From NCBI RefSeq assembly GCF_905475395.1, contig NC_058341.1, positions 35,479,501 through 35,543,500 of the forward strand: a stretch of 64,000 nucleotides of DNA. The letters are read 5' to 3'. This document shows positions 27,346 to 38,137 of this stretch, piece after piece. The position numbers were made by a program, and so were the translations under genes. The first letter of the stretch is position 1, and each line of letters opens with the position of its first letter. The notes under the pieces are model-generated. The model saw nothing but the letters and a program-made list of their open reading frames with translations, ran no database searches and was not told the DNA's origin. This stretch comes from Chrysoperla carnea. Taxonomy: Eukaryota; Arthropoda; Insecta; Neuroptera; Chrysopidae.

Positions 27346-27868
27346 CTAGCGACCCGCCCCGGCTACGCACGCGTGCAATGCTGATACTAAATACACTACA
27401 GAAAAACTGTGAACGTTGTATATAAAAACATAGCGGCCCGCTCGGGCTTCGCACGGATATAAAATATATAGCCTATGTGATTAAAATCGATCCAGTAGTT
27501 TTGATTTATTCATTACTGCCCGTGGCCCGCACGCGTTAAATTTGGAGTAAAACAATCCCCCTTTCCCTATACCATGAAGATTTCCTGCTATCTTTGGAAT
27601 ATCTAAATTCATACACTACATTTTTACTTATTTACTTATTTACTTATTGTAATTATTTACGACATCACATTAGAAACCTCAAAAATAGCAGTACTTCTCC
27701 ACTATTTAATGGATGTTATTATACATATAAACCTTCCTCTTGAATCACTCTATAGTCTATCTATTAAAAAAAACCGCATCAAAATCCGTTGCGTAGTTTC
27801 AAAGATTTAAGCATACAAAGGGACATAGGGACAGATAAAGCGACTTTGTTTTATACTATGTAGTGATA
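27346..27868 (+). repeat. Dispersed repeat with CTAGCGACCCGCC head
   Basis: It begins CTAGCGACCCGCCCCGGCTA, contains two further GGCCCGC...CACG segments, and ends AAAGCGACTTTGTTTTATAC then TATGTAGTGAT. It also carries CCGCATCAAAATCCGTTGCG. I associate this sequence type with repeats widespread in insects, but I cannot name its class from sequence alone. It contains a (TTAC)n run near 27625-27650. Confidence 0.55.
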
Positions 27869-29702
27869 TACAGACAACGTTTAATATTTACAGATTATAC
27901 AGGGTGTCGACTTAAGTTGGCTACATATGGAAAACTTTTTTATTTTAAGGTTTACGAAAAAAAGTTATTGTTAATAAAAATCTTTGGTTTCGAAAATATT
28001 ATCAACTATTCGCTTTTGTCATCGAATGTAAAGGGTGTTAAAAAATTGAGAAAGTTTGGTAGGAATGTTAATGGTCGTTTAGAAAAGTAGAACAGATAAT
28101 AAGTAAATCGGTTCACGAAAACACTCCCGAGATACGTAGAAGTGTATTTAAAAAATTTTATAAAAGAACAATTACATATATGAAACACGATGATGGATAC
28201 GTTGAGGCAAAAACGAACTGAAGATAATTCTTCAGAAATGTGCGACCACAGTTTATGTAGGTCAATCCGTTCTATATTTTATTCAAAAAGTTCAAGTATA
28301 ATGGCAATATAATAGTTAAAAGGCGAAAGGCAAAATTTAAGACCAAAATAAAGTAAATAGCGAAGAACATGCAGACTCTTAATAATCGATCTCGCAAATT
28401 TTATCGTAAAGAGGAAGAAAATGAAGTGCATATTCTGTGTGAATACAAAAATCTCTGTCTCAAACGACACTGAAGCGTCTTTGAAGCATAGAAGTTATAA
28501 TTAATCAAACTAGACCTAGTGCAAAATTTTTTCTAAGACATACTCCTAACTGAAATCTAGCTTATCTAAATACAAAGGCATCTTATTTTTTATAATCATT
28601 TGAATTTTTTATTTAAAAACTGGCTTCATTTTAAATAATACCCCTTTCCTAAAAGACCAAATAATATATTTTAAAATCAGAGGGCATGTGCCCATTTTAT
28701 AAACCCCAGCAGAAATTTTTAAATTAACGTGGCCTGACAATTATATTAAGGTATATAAATTGTTGTTTGTTGACAATTGTAATTATATTATATCAAGGTC
28801 AAAAATATTTTTGCGAAACTAATTAAATCAGTCAACAAAAATACATAATTCCATCATAATGGTAATTAAAAATAGATTAAGCATTATATTTTGTATTTTG
28901 ATCTATTTTGTTCCTTCAAAGATAATGATCACTTATGCTAATTCAATTATTCATCGTCCATATTCACTAAAGTATATTGTTTGCACAGAATACAGGTGTT
29001 AAATATTAAATACTTTTTACGGCTTTAGTAAAAACAATCATATCAATTTGATCTTGGATATTATCTTTGTTTCATTGTTTAATGGAATGTATCCTCCTCC
29101 GTGTAGATATACTTATCAAGAGTCAAAAAAGCCTCGCTTTTCTGGGAGTCGCTCGATAAAACACATTTCTTTTTGTTTAATTTCTCGAATACTTTTCCGT
29201 TTTTTATTTCACGAATGAACAACGGTTAATATATCTATACTTTATGATATTTTATGAACTAAACCAAGCAAAAAATATTTTATTTCGCAACAGTCTCCAT
29301 AGATCAATACAGTTCATGGAAATATCTCTTAACCGCAGGCTCTACCTTTTCATTTTTTCCCAACTTTTTACCAACCAGCTATCTTTTTCTTGTTGGAGGA
29401 AAAAAAAACCTAAACTTACTATTCTGACGAAAAGTGTGCATAAGGAAGCAGTTCGGACTCAATACTTTTGCTCTTCCCTAATTACCAACTCATTGCTTAG
29501 GCCGTCCTAAGTATAAAATGTTGTTTTTTTTTTCGTTAATGGTTCAAACTAAAATTTAATTGTGATCCAATTCAGTTTCCTATGTTTGAAACTCTGTAAA
29601 TTAGAATGCTGGACATTCCTTTGATCAAACGTCAAAGGTTAGATTGAAACATTCCATTTATGATATTAATCATTTCGAACTAACACTTAAATTTTTCACT
29701 TG

Positions 29703-30060
29703 TTTTCTGCGTTCTACAGAAATAACAATTCTATAAGAACTATGTTTAGAATACGAGAAGATTATGCCCAATTTAATCGTCCTAATGAATGAATAATTCG
29801 TATCATTGTGCAAAAGTTGTAGGAAACTGTAATCAATGAAGATAGGGAAGGCGTTTGTATCATCGTAGCGTGTATTCAGTCAAGAATACACCATTTTATA
29901 TCTTTTTGTGGGATTTTCTTAAGACTCGCGTCTATATCGAAAAACCTACGACAGAGGGAACTTAAAAGCTTACGAAAAGAAATTTTCCTGGAATAAACTG
30001 CTGTAGAAGGTGTAAAGGCCACCATTAAGCTGATATCAATTTTGATATTAAATGGAGAAC
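29703..30060 (+). pseudogene. Internally deleted mariner-like transposase relic
   Basis: The plus strand translates to FYRNNNSIRTMFRIREDY then AQFNRPNE*IIRIIVQKL*E, which matches the N-terminal helix-turn-helix domain found on many insect mariner-like/SETMAR-type elements (pattern R..YG..NRP.E.TIR.IV.KF.ETG). After about 60 bases it jumps to PFYIFLWDFLKTRVYIEKPT, matching the C-terminal DFFLWG.LK..VY...P segment of the DDE domain. Everything between (the catalytic Asp residues) is missing, and at least three stop codons interrupt the frame. It is a dead, deleted copy. Family resemblance is judged by eye. Confidence 0.7.
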
Positions 30061-30084
30061 GCTACATATTCTATAAATAAAAAA

Positions 30085-30290
30085 ACATAGCGCAGGAGCT
30101 GCTTTAGCTAAGCAAATTCCCCCCGAGATTAAAAAAATAGCACATTTTTCTTAAAATCGAAAATTACATTTTTAGTTTTCCAAAAATTTTTATTTGGACA
30201 ACTAAGGGTCTAGAGGAAATTCACAAGAGTACTTTTTTGCTTAAAATAGATCCAAAATATTTTTTATTTTGATTGCAATAAAAATCTCCG
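30085..30290 (+). repeat. Dispersed repeat, first of a pair
   Basis: CATAGCGCAGGAGCTGCTTT, then AGCTAAGCAAATTCC and TTCTTAAAATCGAAAAT, closely matches 42607-42790 in the same orientation. It directly follows the transposase relic, so it may be part of that element's 3' region or a separate insertion. Confidence 0.7.
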
Positions 30291-30622
30291 ACATCCTTAA
30301 GTGCTAGACATTTACAATTTTTTTATTTCTGCTTCGTAAGATATGCTATCACAAATTTATCAACTGGCAACAAATATTAAAATTTTTTTAAGCAAAACCC
30401 AAATTCTAAAGTTTAATTTTTGAACTCTTTTAATTCCAAATCGATGATATCAGCAATTAAACACCAAAGGGTTAAATAATTTCAATTTAATAAATAATTT
30501 ATTTCTGTTATTTAATATTTTATTTATTACATGTTCCATAGATCACTGAATATAGACTATCTCTATTATCAGTAACTGTTAGTCAATAATAGTACTTATA
30601 AGTTGTAGTAACACAATTGTCT

Positions 30623-30660
30623 TATAAGTTTATTTGATTAGTTCGCGTTCGTCCTCAGTT
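30623..30660 (+). promoter_or_regulatory. Candidate core promoter of FABP exon 1c (TATA plus initiator)
   Basis: TATAAG at 30623-30628 is followed by CTCAGTT, with the putative start A at 30657, about 33 bases downstream. That is the spacing and initiator type (TCAGT) common in arthropod core promoters. A 5' UTR of about 80 bases would then lead to the ATG at 30739. This is a motif-based inference. Confidence 0.45.
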
Positions 30661-30738
30661 ATAGTAAAATTAACTCAACAATTTAAAAACTTAAGATTTA
30701 TTTTTAATACATTAATTTCGTACTTAAAATAAATTAAA

Positions 30739-30814
30739 ATGGTGCTTTCATATTTAAATAAAAAATATAAATTAGCCAAAAGTGAAAATTTTGATGATTA
30801 TATGAAAGCTTTAG
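30739..30814 (+). CDS. FABP gene, alternative first coding exon 1c
   Basis: Third version of the N-terminal exon and the closest to the common exons (7.3 kb upstream). It is 76 nt, two codons shorter than 1a and 1b but in the same phase, and it encodes MVLSYLNKKYKLAKSENF, then DDYMKAL, plus the first base of Gly. The FABP signature is complete. The donor is G|GTGAGTT at 30815, and splicing to 38138 gives a 135-residue protein. The Met-Val start and shorter leader make it the most diverged of the three at the N-terminus. The KAL-G junction matches many insect FABPs. A TATA-like box and an arthropod-type initiator lie about 80-115 bp upstream, which supports its own promoter. Confidence 0.88.
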
Positions 30815-32258
30815 GTGAGTTTACGTAATTTGTTTATTTTTTTAAATATACATAAATATTTTTGTTTAAAAATTGTTTTACGGAAATAATACTTTAAATG
30901 CGTAATTAAACAACTAACTCATGATTTTAATTATTTTAATTAACATAATTATGTTTTGTTGCATGTTTTAAATGATAGTTTTAATTGTTTAAAGATTATG
31001 ATAATTAGGTTGTAATTGTGTGTGAATTCTAATAATTTTTATAAGAAAATTAGGTCTTTCATTGCAATGAATCATATATTTTTTACCAAGTTCGTTGTCT
31101 TAATAATTTATCAACGGAAACTATTTTGGTCCTTTTTTTATTTAGAAAGCCAGGCGATACCTGCAAAAACATACTAAAATTTAACTGTTATAATAAAATT
31201 TAGCAAAAAATTTAATTCCAAAAATAGGAGAACATCTTATAAAAACCTAAATTTTTTTATTACCGTTGAACATTTAACGTGAAATATAATTCAAATTTAA
31301 TGAGTTATTTCTTCTGATCCAATGTTATAAAAATTGTATCTTGGCAGAAATTGTATTTTAAAAAAAATTGTTAAGCTTTTCATAATATTAGAACGTATTC
31401 AAACTACCAAACTTCTATATCTAAAGCTCTATATTAAAATCAGAAAGCTTGTCAATTTTACATCCATATTTATCAAAACATCATTTTTTTATCGTTTATA
31501 TAAATAAATTTTACAAAAATAATGAATAGAAATAGAACAAACTAAAAACTATAACATTATAAAAGTCTCTGTAGTTAATAAGATAACGTCTTCAACTTCT
31601 TCGAGCATTTCGCCCAATGTCGATTTGAAGGCCATATCTTGATCATTTCATCCACTAGTACGTCTACCAGTGAAATTTTTGGTGTTGGATATTCACATTG
31701 TTGCTTTAAATACGGAGAATGGTTATTCTTGCCGTATTATTCGCATGAAATGCAAAAATTAACTCGTTTTGATTTGACAACTGTACATGTATTTCATTTC
31801 CCAGCGAAGTGAGTACGCTCAATAAGTATCACATAACGAAGTACTTAAACTAGAAATTAAATATGAGAGTTCACGAATTTCTTTTTGGATTCCTGGTACG
31901 TATGGCGCTAATTAACAAAGTACCACAACATTCGGTTCCAAATCACCCGCAAAACCGAGAAAATCGAGCGAATAATCTTATTATTATTCTCACAAGCAGT
32001 ATGTTATTGTCTCTTTATTAATCCAAAATCTAAAACTATATTTTATCGTTTTACAAAAAATTTGAAACAATGGTTATAAAGCTATACACGTAAAGTTCCA
32101 ACCAACAGAAATTGGCAAATCATTGAAAATAGAAACTTGAACTTTTTTACAGATATTTAAAGCAAATACAGTATAAAAGATTTACTTACAAAATCAAATA
32201 TAATGCAATCAATATTTGATACAGAACTAACTACTAATAGTTACGGCTTTATACAATA

Positions 32259-32594
32259 CAGTAGAACGCCGATTATCCGAATTAATTGGGACCGGGGTCG
32301 ATTCGGATAATCCAAAATTCGGATAATCAGACATAGACTGACAATAAAGAAAAGCGAACTGTCACTGGAATAAAATAAATATTAAAAACTTTAATTCAAT
32401 ATTAAAAAGTAATTCAATGCTATTAAGTTGAAAAAAAAAACAAACGTTTCAACGTCGCAAAATATGTAGTGTCTTACCTCTAGCTTTCAACCATAACAAC
32501 TGAAATATATCTTGACTCCAACGAGTTCCTTCTTGTTACACCATTATAATTGGCGATTCGGTTAATTGGCGTTCGGATAATCGGCGTTCTACTG
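32259..32594. mobile_element. pogo/Tigger-like miniature element, complete
   Basis: Perfect 23-bp terminal inverted repeats begin CAGTAGAACGCCGATTATCC at the left and the mirrored end lies at the right. The element is flanked by TA on both sides (32257-32258, 32595-32596), the target duplication of Tc1/mariner/pogo elements. It is 336 bp with internal ATTCGGATAATC repeats and no transposase. CAGTAGAAC...CGATTATCCG is the typical pogo-group end. Confidence 0.9.
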
Positions 32595-32599
32595 TATCA

Positions 32600-32868
32600 A
32601 CTAAATTTTTTCTTTCGTATCATGACACGCATGTTCTTCCTATTCATGAACAATCGCATATTTTCAAATATACCCAAGTGGTGGTATCGAATAAAAGGGC
32701 ATTATGTGTACATTAAAAAACTGAAAGTTGCATGAAAATAAGTTGATCCGTTTAAAATTTATGAACTCTTTTATCGGGGTTTATCAAATTTCATAAAAAC
32801 TAGATACTTCTCATCTATTTCCATGCAACCATAATATCCCACAGCGAAGTGTGTCGGGGTACAGCTAG
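32600..32868 (+). mobile_element. Helitron-like tail
   Basis: It shares AATATACCCAAGTGGTGGTA then TCGAATAAAAGGGCATTATG with the element at 25155-25614. It ends GTGTCGGGGTACAGCTAG|T, a Helitron-type 3' end. It abuts the pogo-like element directly, so its 5' part may have been cut off. Confidence 0.55.
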
Positions 32869-33893
32869 TAATCTATATTATACAAAAACTTCCGTTACTT
32901 GCTTGAATCGTCTTATTAAAATAAATATTATATGTGGTATGTTTATTCAAATTAAGTAAATAATTTTACAAATTGATTTAAGTATTTTAAATCACTAGAT
33001 TCAAATAAATTATTATTATTAGTTATAACAAAATCTTTTTATAAATTCTTCTCTTAATGCTTCTATAAAAAATGCTTTATTAATGAATAAAAATTGCACT
33101 AATCTTTATTAAGAATAATTTATTTAATTAAAGCAAATAATAGGATTATTCCTATATATTACAAAGTTTAAGTAGAACACAATAAAGTACTTTTCTATGT
33201 AAAGATAGATGTGTCATGCAGTTACTATACTTGATAGTTGATAGTAGTCAATTGTAGTATGTGGGATTTTCGTATAGGAATTTTTATAATAATGGGATAA
33301 TTTATTTTTATTTATTTATTTGTCACTTTCGTGTCGATTAATGAGGCCTACAAATTATCTTGTGTATAAATAAACCATGTCGTTCTAGTGTTTTTAGAAT
33401 TCAAAATTGTTCGTCCAATTCTTACTTTATATAGATTTGCAAAATATCGGTGATTATCAATAGAATATTTTCAGAAATTTCTATAATGTCATATTTATCA
33501 AGAGAATTTGAATTTATCGAATGAATATTCCCAATAGATTTGCAGTTACTTGTGCCTTTTAAAAAATCATTCTCGAGGATTGATGAAGTTTCTTTAAAGT
33601 TCGAAAACATTATATTTTTTTATGTGTGTTACCCCAGAACTTGGGACTGGGTGAAACTATTTTGCTGATTCTTTATCTTTTTAAAAGCTGGTGCTTTGAA
33701 AGCCCGTGTGGTCCTCTTTCATTTTTGTCCAGTTCTGACAACGGCATCCATGAGAAAGTCATAAAAGTCTTAAATTTGCATTAAGTTTGTACGACAAGAG
33801 AGCGAATAACTTAATATCACGCCAACCGATTTCGATAATTATTTTTTTAGTGATAAATTAGTGTACTTCAGATTCACTAAAAATCACAAAATA

Positions 33894-34216
33894 AAAAAAA
33901 AACTTTTAACAAAAAGAAAACCGACTTTATAAGAAAAAGTTTTCCAAAACAAATTAATATGCACTAAAAAGTAACAAAATAACGATAATATCCTGTAGTT
34001 ATAATTATTGTTATTTTTGGAATCAGCGTCAGCCAAGGTAATGTAGCAAAGTGTTCGGTCAGAATTGTTTCCTTGGCTGACACCGACTCCAAAAATAACA
34101 ATAATTTTAACTAAATTATATTATCGTTATTTTTTTACTTTTTGGTGCATATTAATTTGTTTTGGAAAAGGTTTTCTTTTGAAAGCGGTTTTCTTTTTGT
34201 TTGTTAAAAGTATTTT
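33894..34216. mobile_element. Long inverted-repeat element (145-bp arms)
   Basis: The left arm, 33894-34038, contains CTTTTAACAAAAAGAAAACC, AACAAATTAATATGCAC and GCGTCAGCCAAGG. The right arm, 34071-34216, is its reverse complement at high similarity, and the loop is about 32 bp. It is non-coding and would form a very stable hairpin. It sits in the FABP intron shared by all three isoforms. Confidence 0.9.
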
Positions 34217-35120
34217 TATGTTCTCATACAAATGTCAATAAAAAATGAAAATACAGCCGCTTTAAAATAAAATTAATTTTCAGGACGTTGCTATATCTTA
34301 GACTTCCTAATGTTTCCACCATGTTCCTAAAATCAGATTTTCCGCAGCCGAATGGCAGGCTGTAAAAAGTTTTTCTCTGTGTTTTACAAACAATAGTTAA
34401 TTGTTAACGCATTAGTTATGAATGTTATTTTATACATTTTTTCTGTTCCTTATGGCTTTTTATATGTCTTTTGAACTGACAGTCTATAAATTTAGAATCT
34501 TTATATAGATAAATTTTTTAAAATGAGAAAAAATTAAGTTGATTTCTTATTGAATTTCTATTTATTTCATGAATTGTTTCTTACTTTATTCTTTTTAAGT
34601 ACGTAGTATTATAAAATAAATTTTTATTACTTCATGGTGGCATTGTTATTTTAACACTTATTTATATAAAATTTTAAACTACACTTGTGACAAGAATACA
34701 AAATACCTGTTTTTTATGCTTTTTTTTCAGAAGATCTTTTTGTCGAATAGTTTGATGTGTATATGACATTTATAGCAAAACTATTTAACCATTATTATAG
34801 AAACAACCTTCCATAATTCCATTATACGATCAGGATCTTGATTTACCTAATTTATATCAAACAATTATTTGTTGTCGATGTAAGAAATAGAAGAATTTTT
34901 ATGAACCTGATTAGAGTAATTCCATTCTTTAGCAGGTGAAGGAACGAAATGTTTAAAATTGATTACCTTTTTCGATTTTTTCTAAAACTAAAAGTACCTT
35001 GTCTTAATCACAACTCGCACGTATAAAGTATATTCTACAATTTTGAACTCTTAAGCTGTTTTTCAAAAGTAAAATTTTCTAAATTTTCCTTTTATTGAAT
35101 TCTAAAAGTATTAAAATAAC

Positions 35121-35640
35121 TTTTGATACCATGTATATATGAAATATATCAAAGTATACAAGTTCAGTTCCAAGTTTGTAACGCTTAAAAATATTGATGC
35201 TACGAGCAAAATTTTGGTATAGATGTTCAGAAAATCCATTTCCGGTTGTCCGTTTAAATTTCTCTCCGTCCGTCCGCCCGTCTGTCTGCCTGACAACATG
35301 ATTTTGCAGCGTTGTCAGGACGTAAAAAGTGAGATCGTGTTCGTAAATGGGCAATATAGGTCAATTGGGTCTTATGTCCATACGATTCATCTTGTAAACC
35401 GTTAGAAATACAACAAAAGTTTAAATGTACCTTATAAACTGTTTACCCATGAGGGCGCAAATAATATAGTATGTACCTATTAAATATCAGTTATATGTGT
35501 GTGACCTGTACGTACGTGTGGCTACCTAAGAGTGGCTATCTTTATTTACTTACATGACGTAAAAATCAAACGAATACATAATCAACAATGTCTATATATG
35601 GTATTTCCACAATTAACTCAATCAATGGTTTGTTTTCACT
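35121..35640 (-). repeat. Dispersed repeat family A, full copy, reversed
   Basis: It starts GATACCATGTATATATGAAA and includes CCAAGTTTGTAACGCTTAAA and a CCGTCCGTCCGCCCGTCTGT tract. It ends in AATTAACTCAATCAATGGTT then TGTTTTCACT, the reverse complement of the family head. Open frames on both strands here are by-products of the repeat. Confidence 0.85.
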
Positions 35641-37298
35641 ATATAATAAATTTTTCTTAGATTTAAAAGTAAATTCATCCTATTTTTAAATTTCCATTTC
35701 TTACCTAAATAAAATTTGTATGATGCAATTTTAAAGAATGACTTTTTTACATTATGACTAAATTTTTATTTTTCCTGATGTAATAACACGAATAATGAAA
35801 TTTTATATGGATTACGTGCTTTACCATTTATCTATCTAAACTTAATTTTTTTTCTAAAATAAAGAAATATGTGTTTTATGACTTCAATGTTTAAAAGTAT
35901 TAACGTTCACCTAAAAACAACATAGTAAACATTCTTTAAAAAGTGGTTTTTATTGGTGTTTAAATCAACATTCATAAATTAACAAATAATAATTATCTAT
36001 TAACAAATAAGCCACGACAAAAACTAAAAGTGTGTTCTTTTTGCTTCGGTGTAGTGCATTATGTGTAAGTACCATAAAATAGTGATAATACACTGCCATA
36101 AGACTATCTTTTCTACATGCACTCACAGAGTAAATATACAAAATACAAAAAGAACATTCGAAAGTATAAATATTTGTCAAGTTATTTTAAAATAAAAATT
36201 ATTTTTATGTTTATCTTAGTTATTAATTCTAAAACTTGTTGGATATGTTGAACTATTGACGAAATTATTTATTCACACTTTGTAGAACTTTGTAGAACAA
36301 TATGCTATGTTTTCAAAATGGCCTAAATGAATCGTTTAAATATTCGTTTTGGATCCCCAGGTATTGTTCTCTTTCTTCTACTCACACAAGTTCAAATAGT
36401 TTCCCGAAAGTTAAAAAACAATCTAGAACATTCTGTTATTTTCGTAAAACTTTCGTTTTTCCATTCCACTCATTTCGCTTTTCATTAGGTGAATTCATAC
36501 TAAATGATTCTGAAACATTTTGAGACTTTTCTTAATAAACTGATGTTAGTTCCTATATCAATAAAGTAAATATTCCCATAGATAATAATGGGAATAAGTT
36601 AAATGAAAGTACCTATATTAATTTGAAAAAAAACCTTCCCGTTGCTTCCACCATTTTGGATACCAAACTCTCAATTTGGATAGTACAAAGAAATGAAGAA
36701 TGGTAGCTTGTAATTGTCAAACTTTCAAAGTACCTATGCTTCTTATGTAGATAAAAGAAGACTCACTCTACTAAATCATCGAATAATCTTAAAATGAGAA
36801 TAAAAGGGCCAATAGGATTCGCACGGTCAGTGTTCTATGCTTCAAGTTATTATTTGATACATTAAGAAAATGTCTTATAAAAGTTTGCCGAAAACTCATT
36901 TGATGAGAAGTTTTGGGTTAAAAGAATGTGAGAGACTATAATTTAATGTTTTATTCCTTACCTCAGACAATTCTAATTTTATCAATTGGCCATAGTAATT
37001 TTTCAGTTCTAATAGTTTTAGTTCACTCTTGACTTTTCTATCAAATTATTAATTCATGATTTTTCATGAATTCACATTTTTTAACCTTATCAAGAGATAA
37101 GAAAGAGGGAGAAATCATGCTTTCATAACTTTAAAAAATCTTAAACCTCTCATTTATCCCTCAAAACCAACCCCCTAATAGTCGTAAGTTCGACTTTTTA
37201 ACCCGCCTGTGTTAGTGCATGCGAGATAATCATTTCGTTTTTTGACAACGTTTCTAAAGTATTATAACTCATGAATTAGTACTTATTAAGTTAAAGTA

Positions 37299-37691
37299 CA
37301 GTTAAAGTTGTTAGAAATAAAGGAAAATGAAAGAAACCGCTCGCATTTTGCTAAAACCTCATGGAATATGCATCTAAGGTGTCAAATATCATTAGTAAGG
37401 TATTGTTAATGTTAAAGTTGACTTATAAAATTAATAAATAGGCAACTTGATTTACCTATACGTTATACAAGTGTAATAATTTGACGATTATTTGACAAAC
37501 ACTTAACATTTACGTCATACAAGTTGCCTATTTACTAATTTTTAAGCGAACTTAAACATTTCATTGAAGTAAAAATTTATTGTTTATTAACAAATAGAAA
37601 TATGAGGATGCATTCCATGAGGATTTAGGAAAATGCGAGCGGTTTCGATCATTTTTCTTCATTAACCGATTTTTGTACCGATCTTTTACTG
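37299..37691. mobile_element. Tc1/mariner-type foldback element
   Basis: The ends CAGTTAAAG and (reversed) CAGTAAAAG are each bordered by TA (37297-37298 and 37692-37693). The arms continue with AAACCGCTCGCATTTTGCTA, then AAACCTCATGGAATATGCAT, and further in AATAGGCAACTTG, all mirrored on the right. It is 393 bp with no transposase. It lies about 450 bp upstream of the common FABP exon. Confidence 0.8.
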
Positions 37692-38137
37692 TATACTATT
37701 ATTTCTTTGAAGAATTTAATTTCATAATTATAAAAAAATATAAACAAATAACTTTAGACGAATTCTTGAATAAACAGCAACAGTAATTATTATTAAAACT
37801 AATGAGATAATAGACTTTCATAAAAGGTCAACGTTTATTACATACATACAGGTTGAAAGGTCAAATTATTTACTTTACTGCTTATCTTTTAAAAAAGGTT
37901 GAAGTTCGTTATTTTAATACGTGAGAATATACGATATTTACTTTAAATATGTTTCCTTGTTGTGTCTGTCTATTAAGTCTGTTGACAACTAAATTCACTA
38001 TTTATATTAATTTAATCTCATATCTTAACATCAACATCAAAATAATCATTTCATAAGAATTTCAATTCAATTAAAGAACAATGACTAAATCATTTTAGAA
38101 ATTAAAATAAATTAATAAATTTCTTTTCTTTTTACAG

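Larger units (their letters stand above)
8890..30738 (+). other. FABP intron between first exons 1b and 1c, repeat-rich
   Basis: About 22 kb without a recognisable functional gene. It holds small hairpin elements (12990-13145, 13207-13300), a partial dispersed repeat (15839-16078), the 1.67-kb foldback element, an ACCCC-family repeat (18034-18376), a SINE (20625-20875), a dispersed repeat (22457-23009), a miniature element (24262-24762), Helitron-like DNA (25155-25614), a widespread-type insect repeat (27346-27868) and a dead mariner-like transposase (29703-30060). The 10.2-12.9 kb and 13.3-15.8 kb stretches are plain AT-rich DNA in which I see nothing further. Confidence 0.6.
30815..38137 (+). 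other. FABP intron between exon 1c and the common exon
   Basis: The 7.3-kb intron of exon 1c transcripts, and the last part of the introns for 1a and 1b transcripts. It contains a pogo-like miniature element (32259-32594), a Helitron-like tail (32600-32868), a long inverted repeat (33894-34216), a minus-strand dispersed repeat (35121-35640) and a Tc1/mariner-type foldback (37299-37691). No additional coding exon was found. Confidence 0.65.

Noticed and set aside
35079..35405. Overlapping open frames on both strands
   Set aside because: All lie in the reversed dispersed repeat at 35121-35640. The GGRTDG-like residues come from the GGAC tract.
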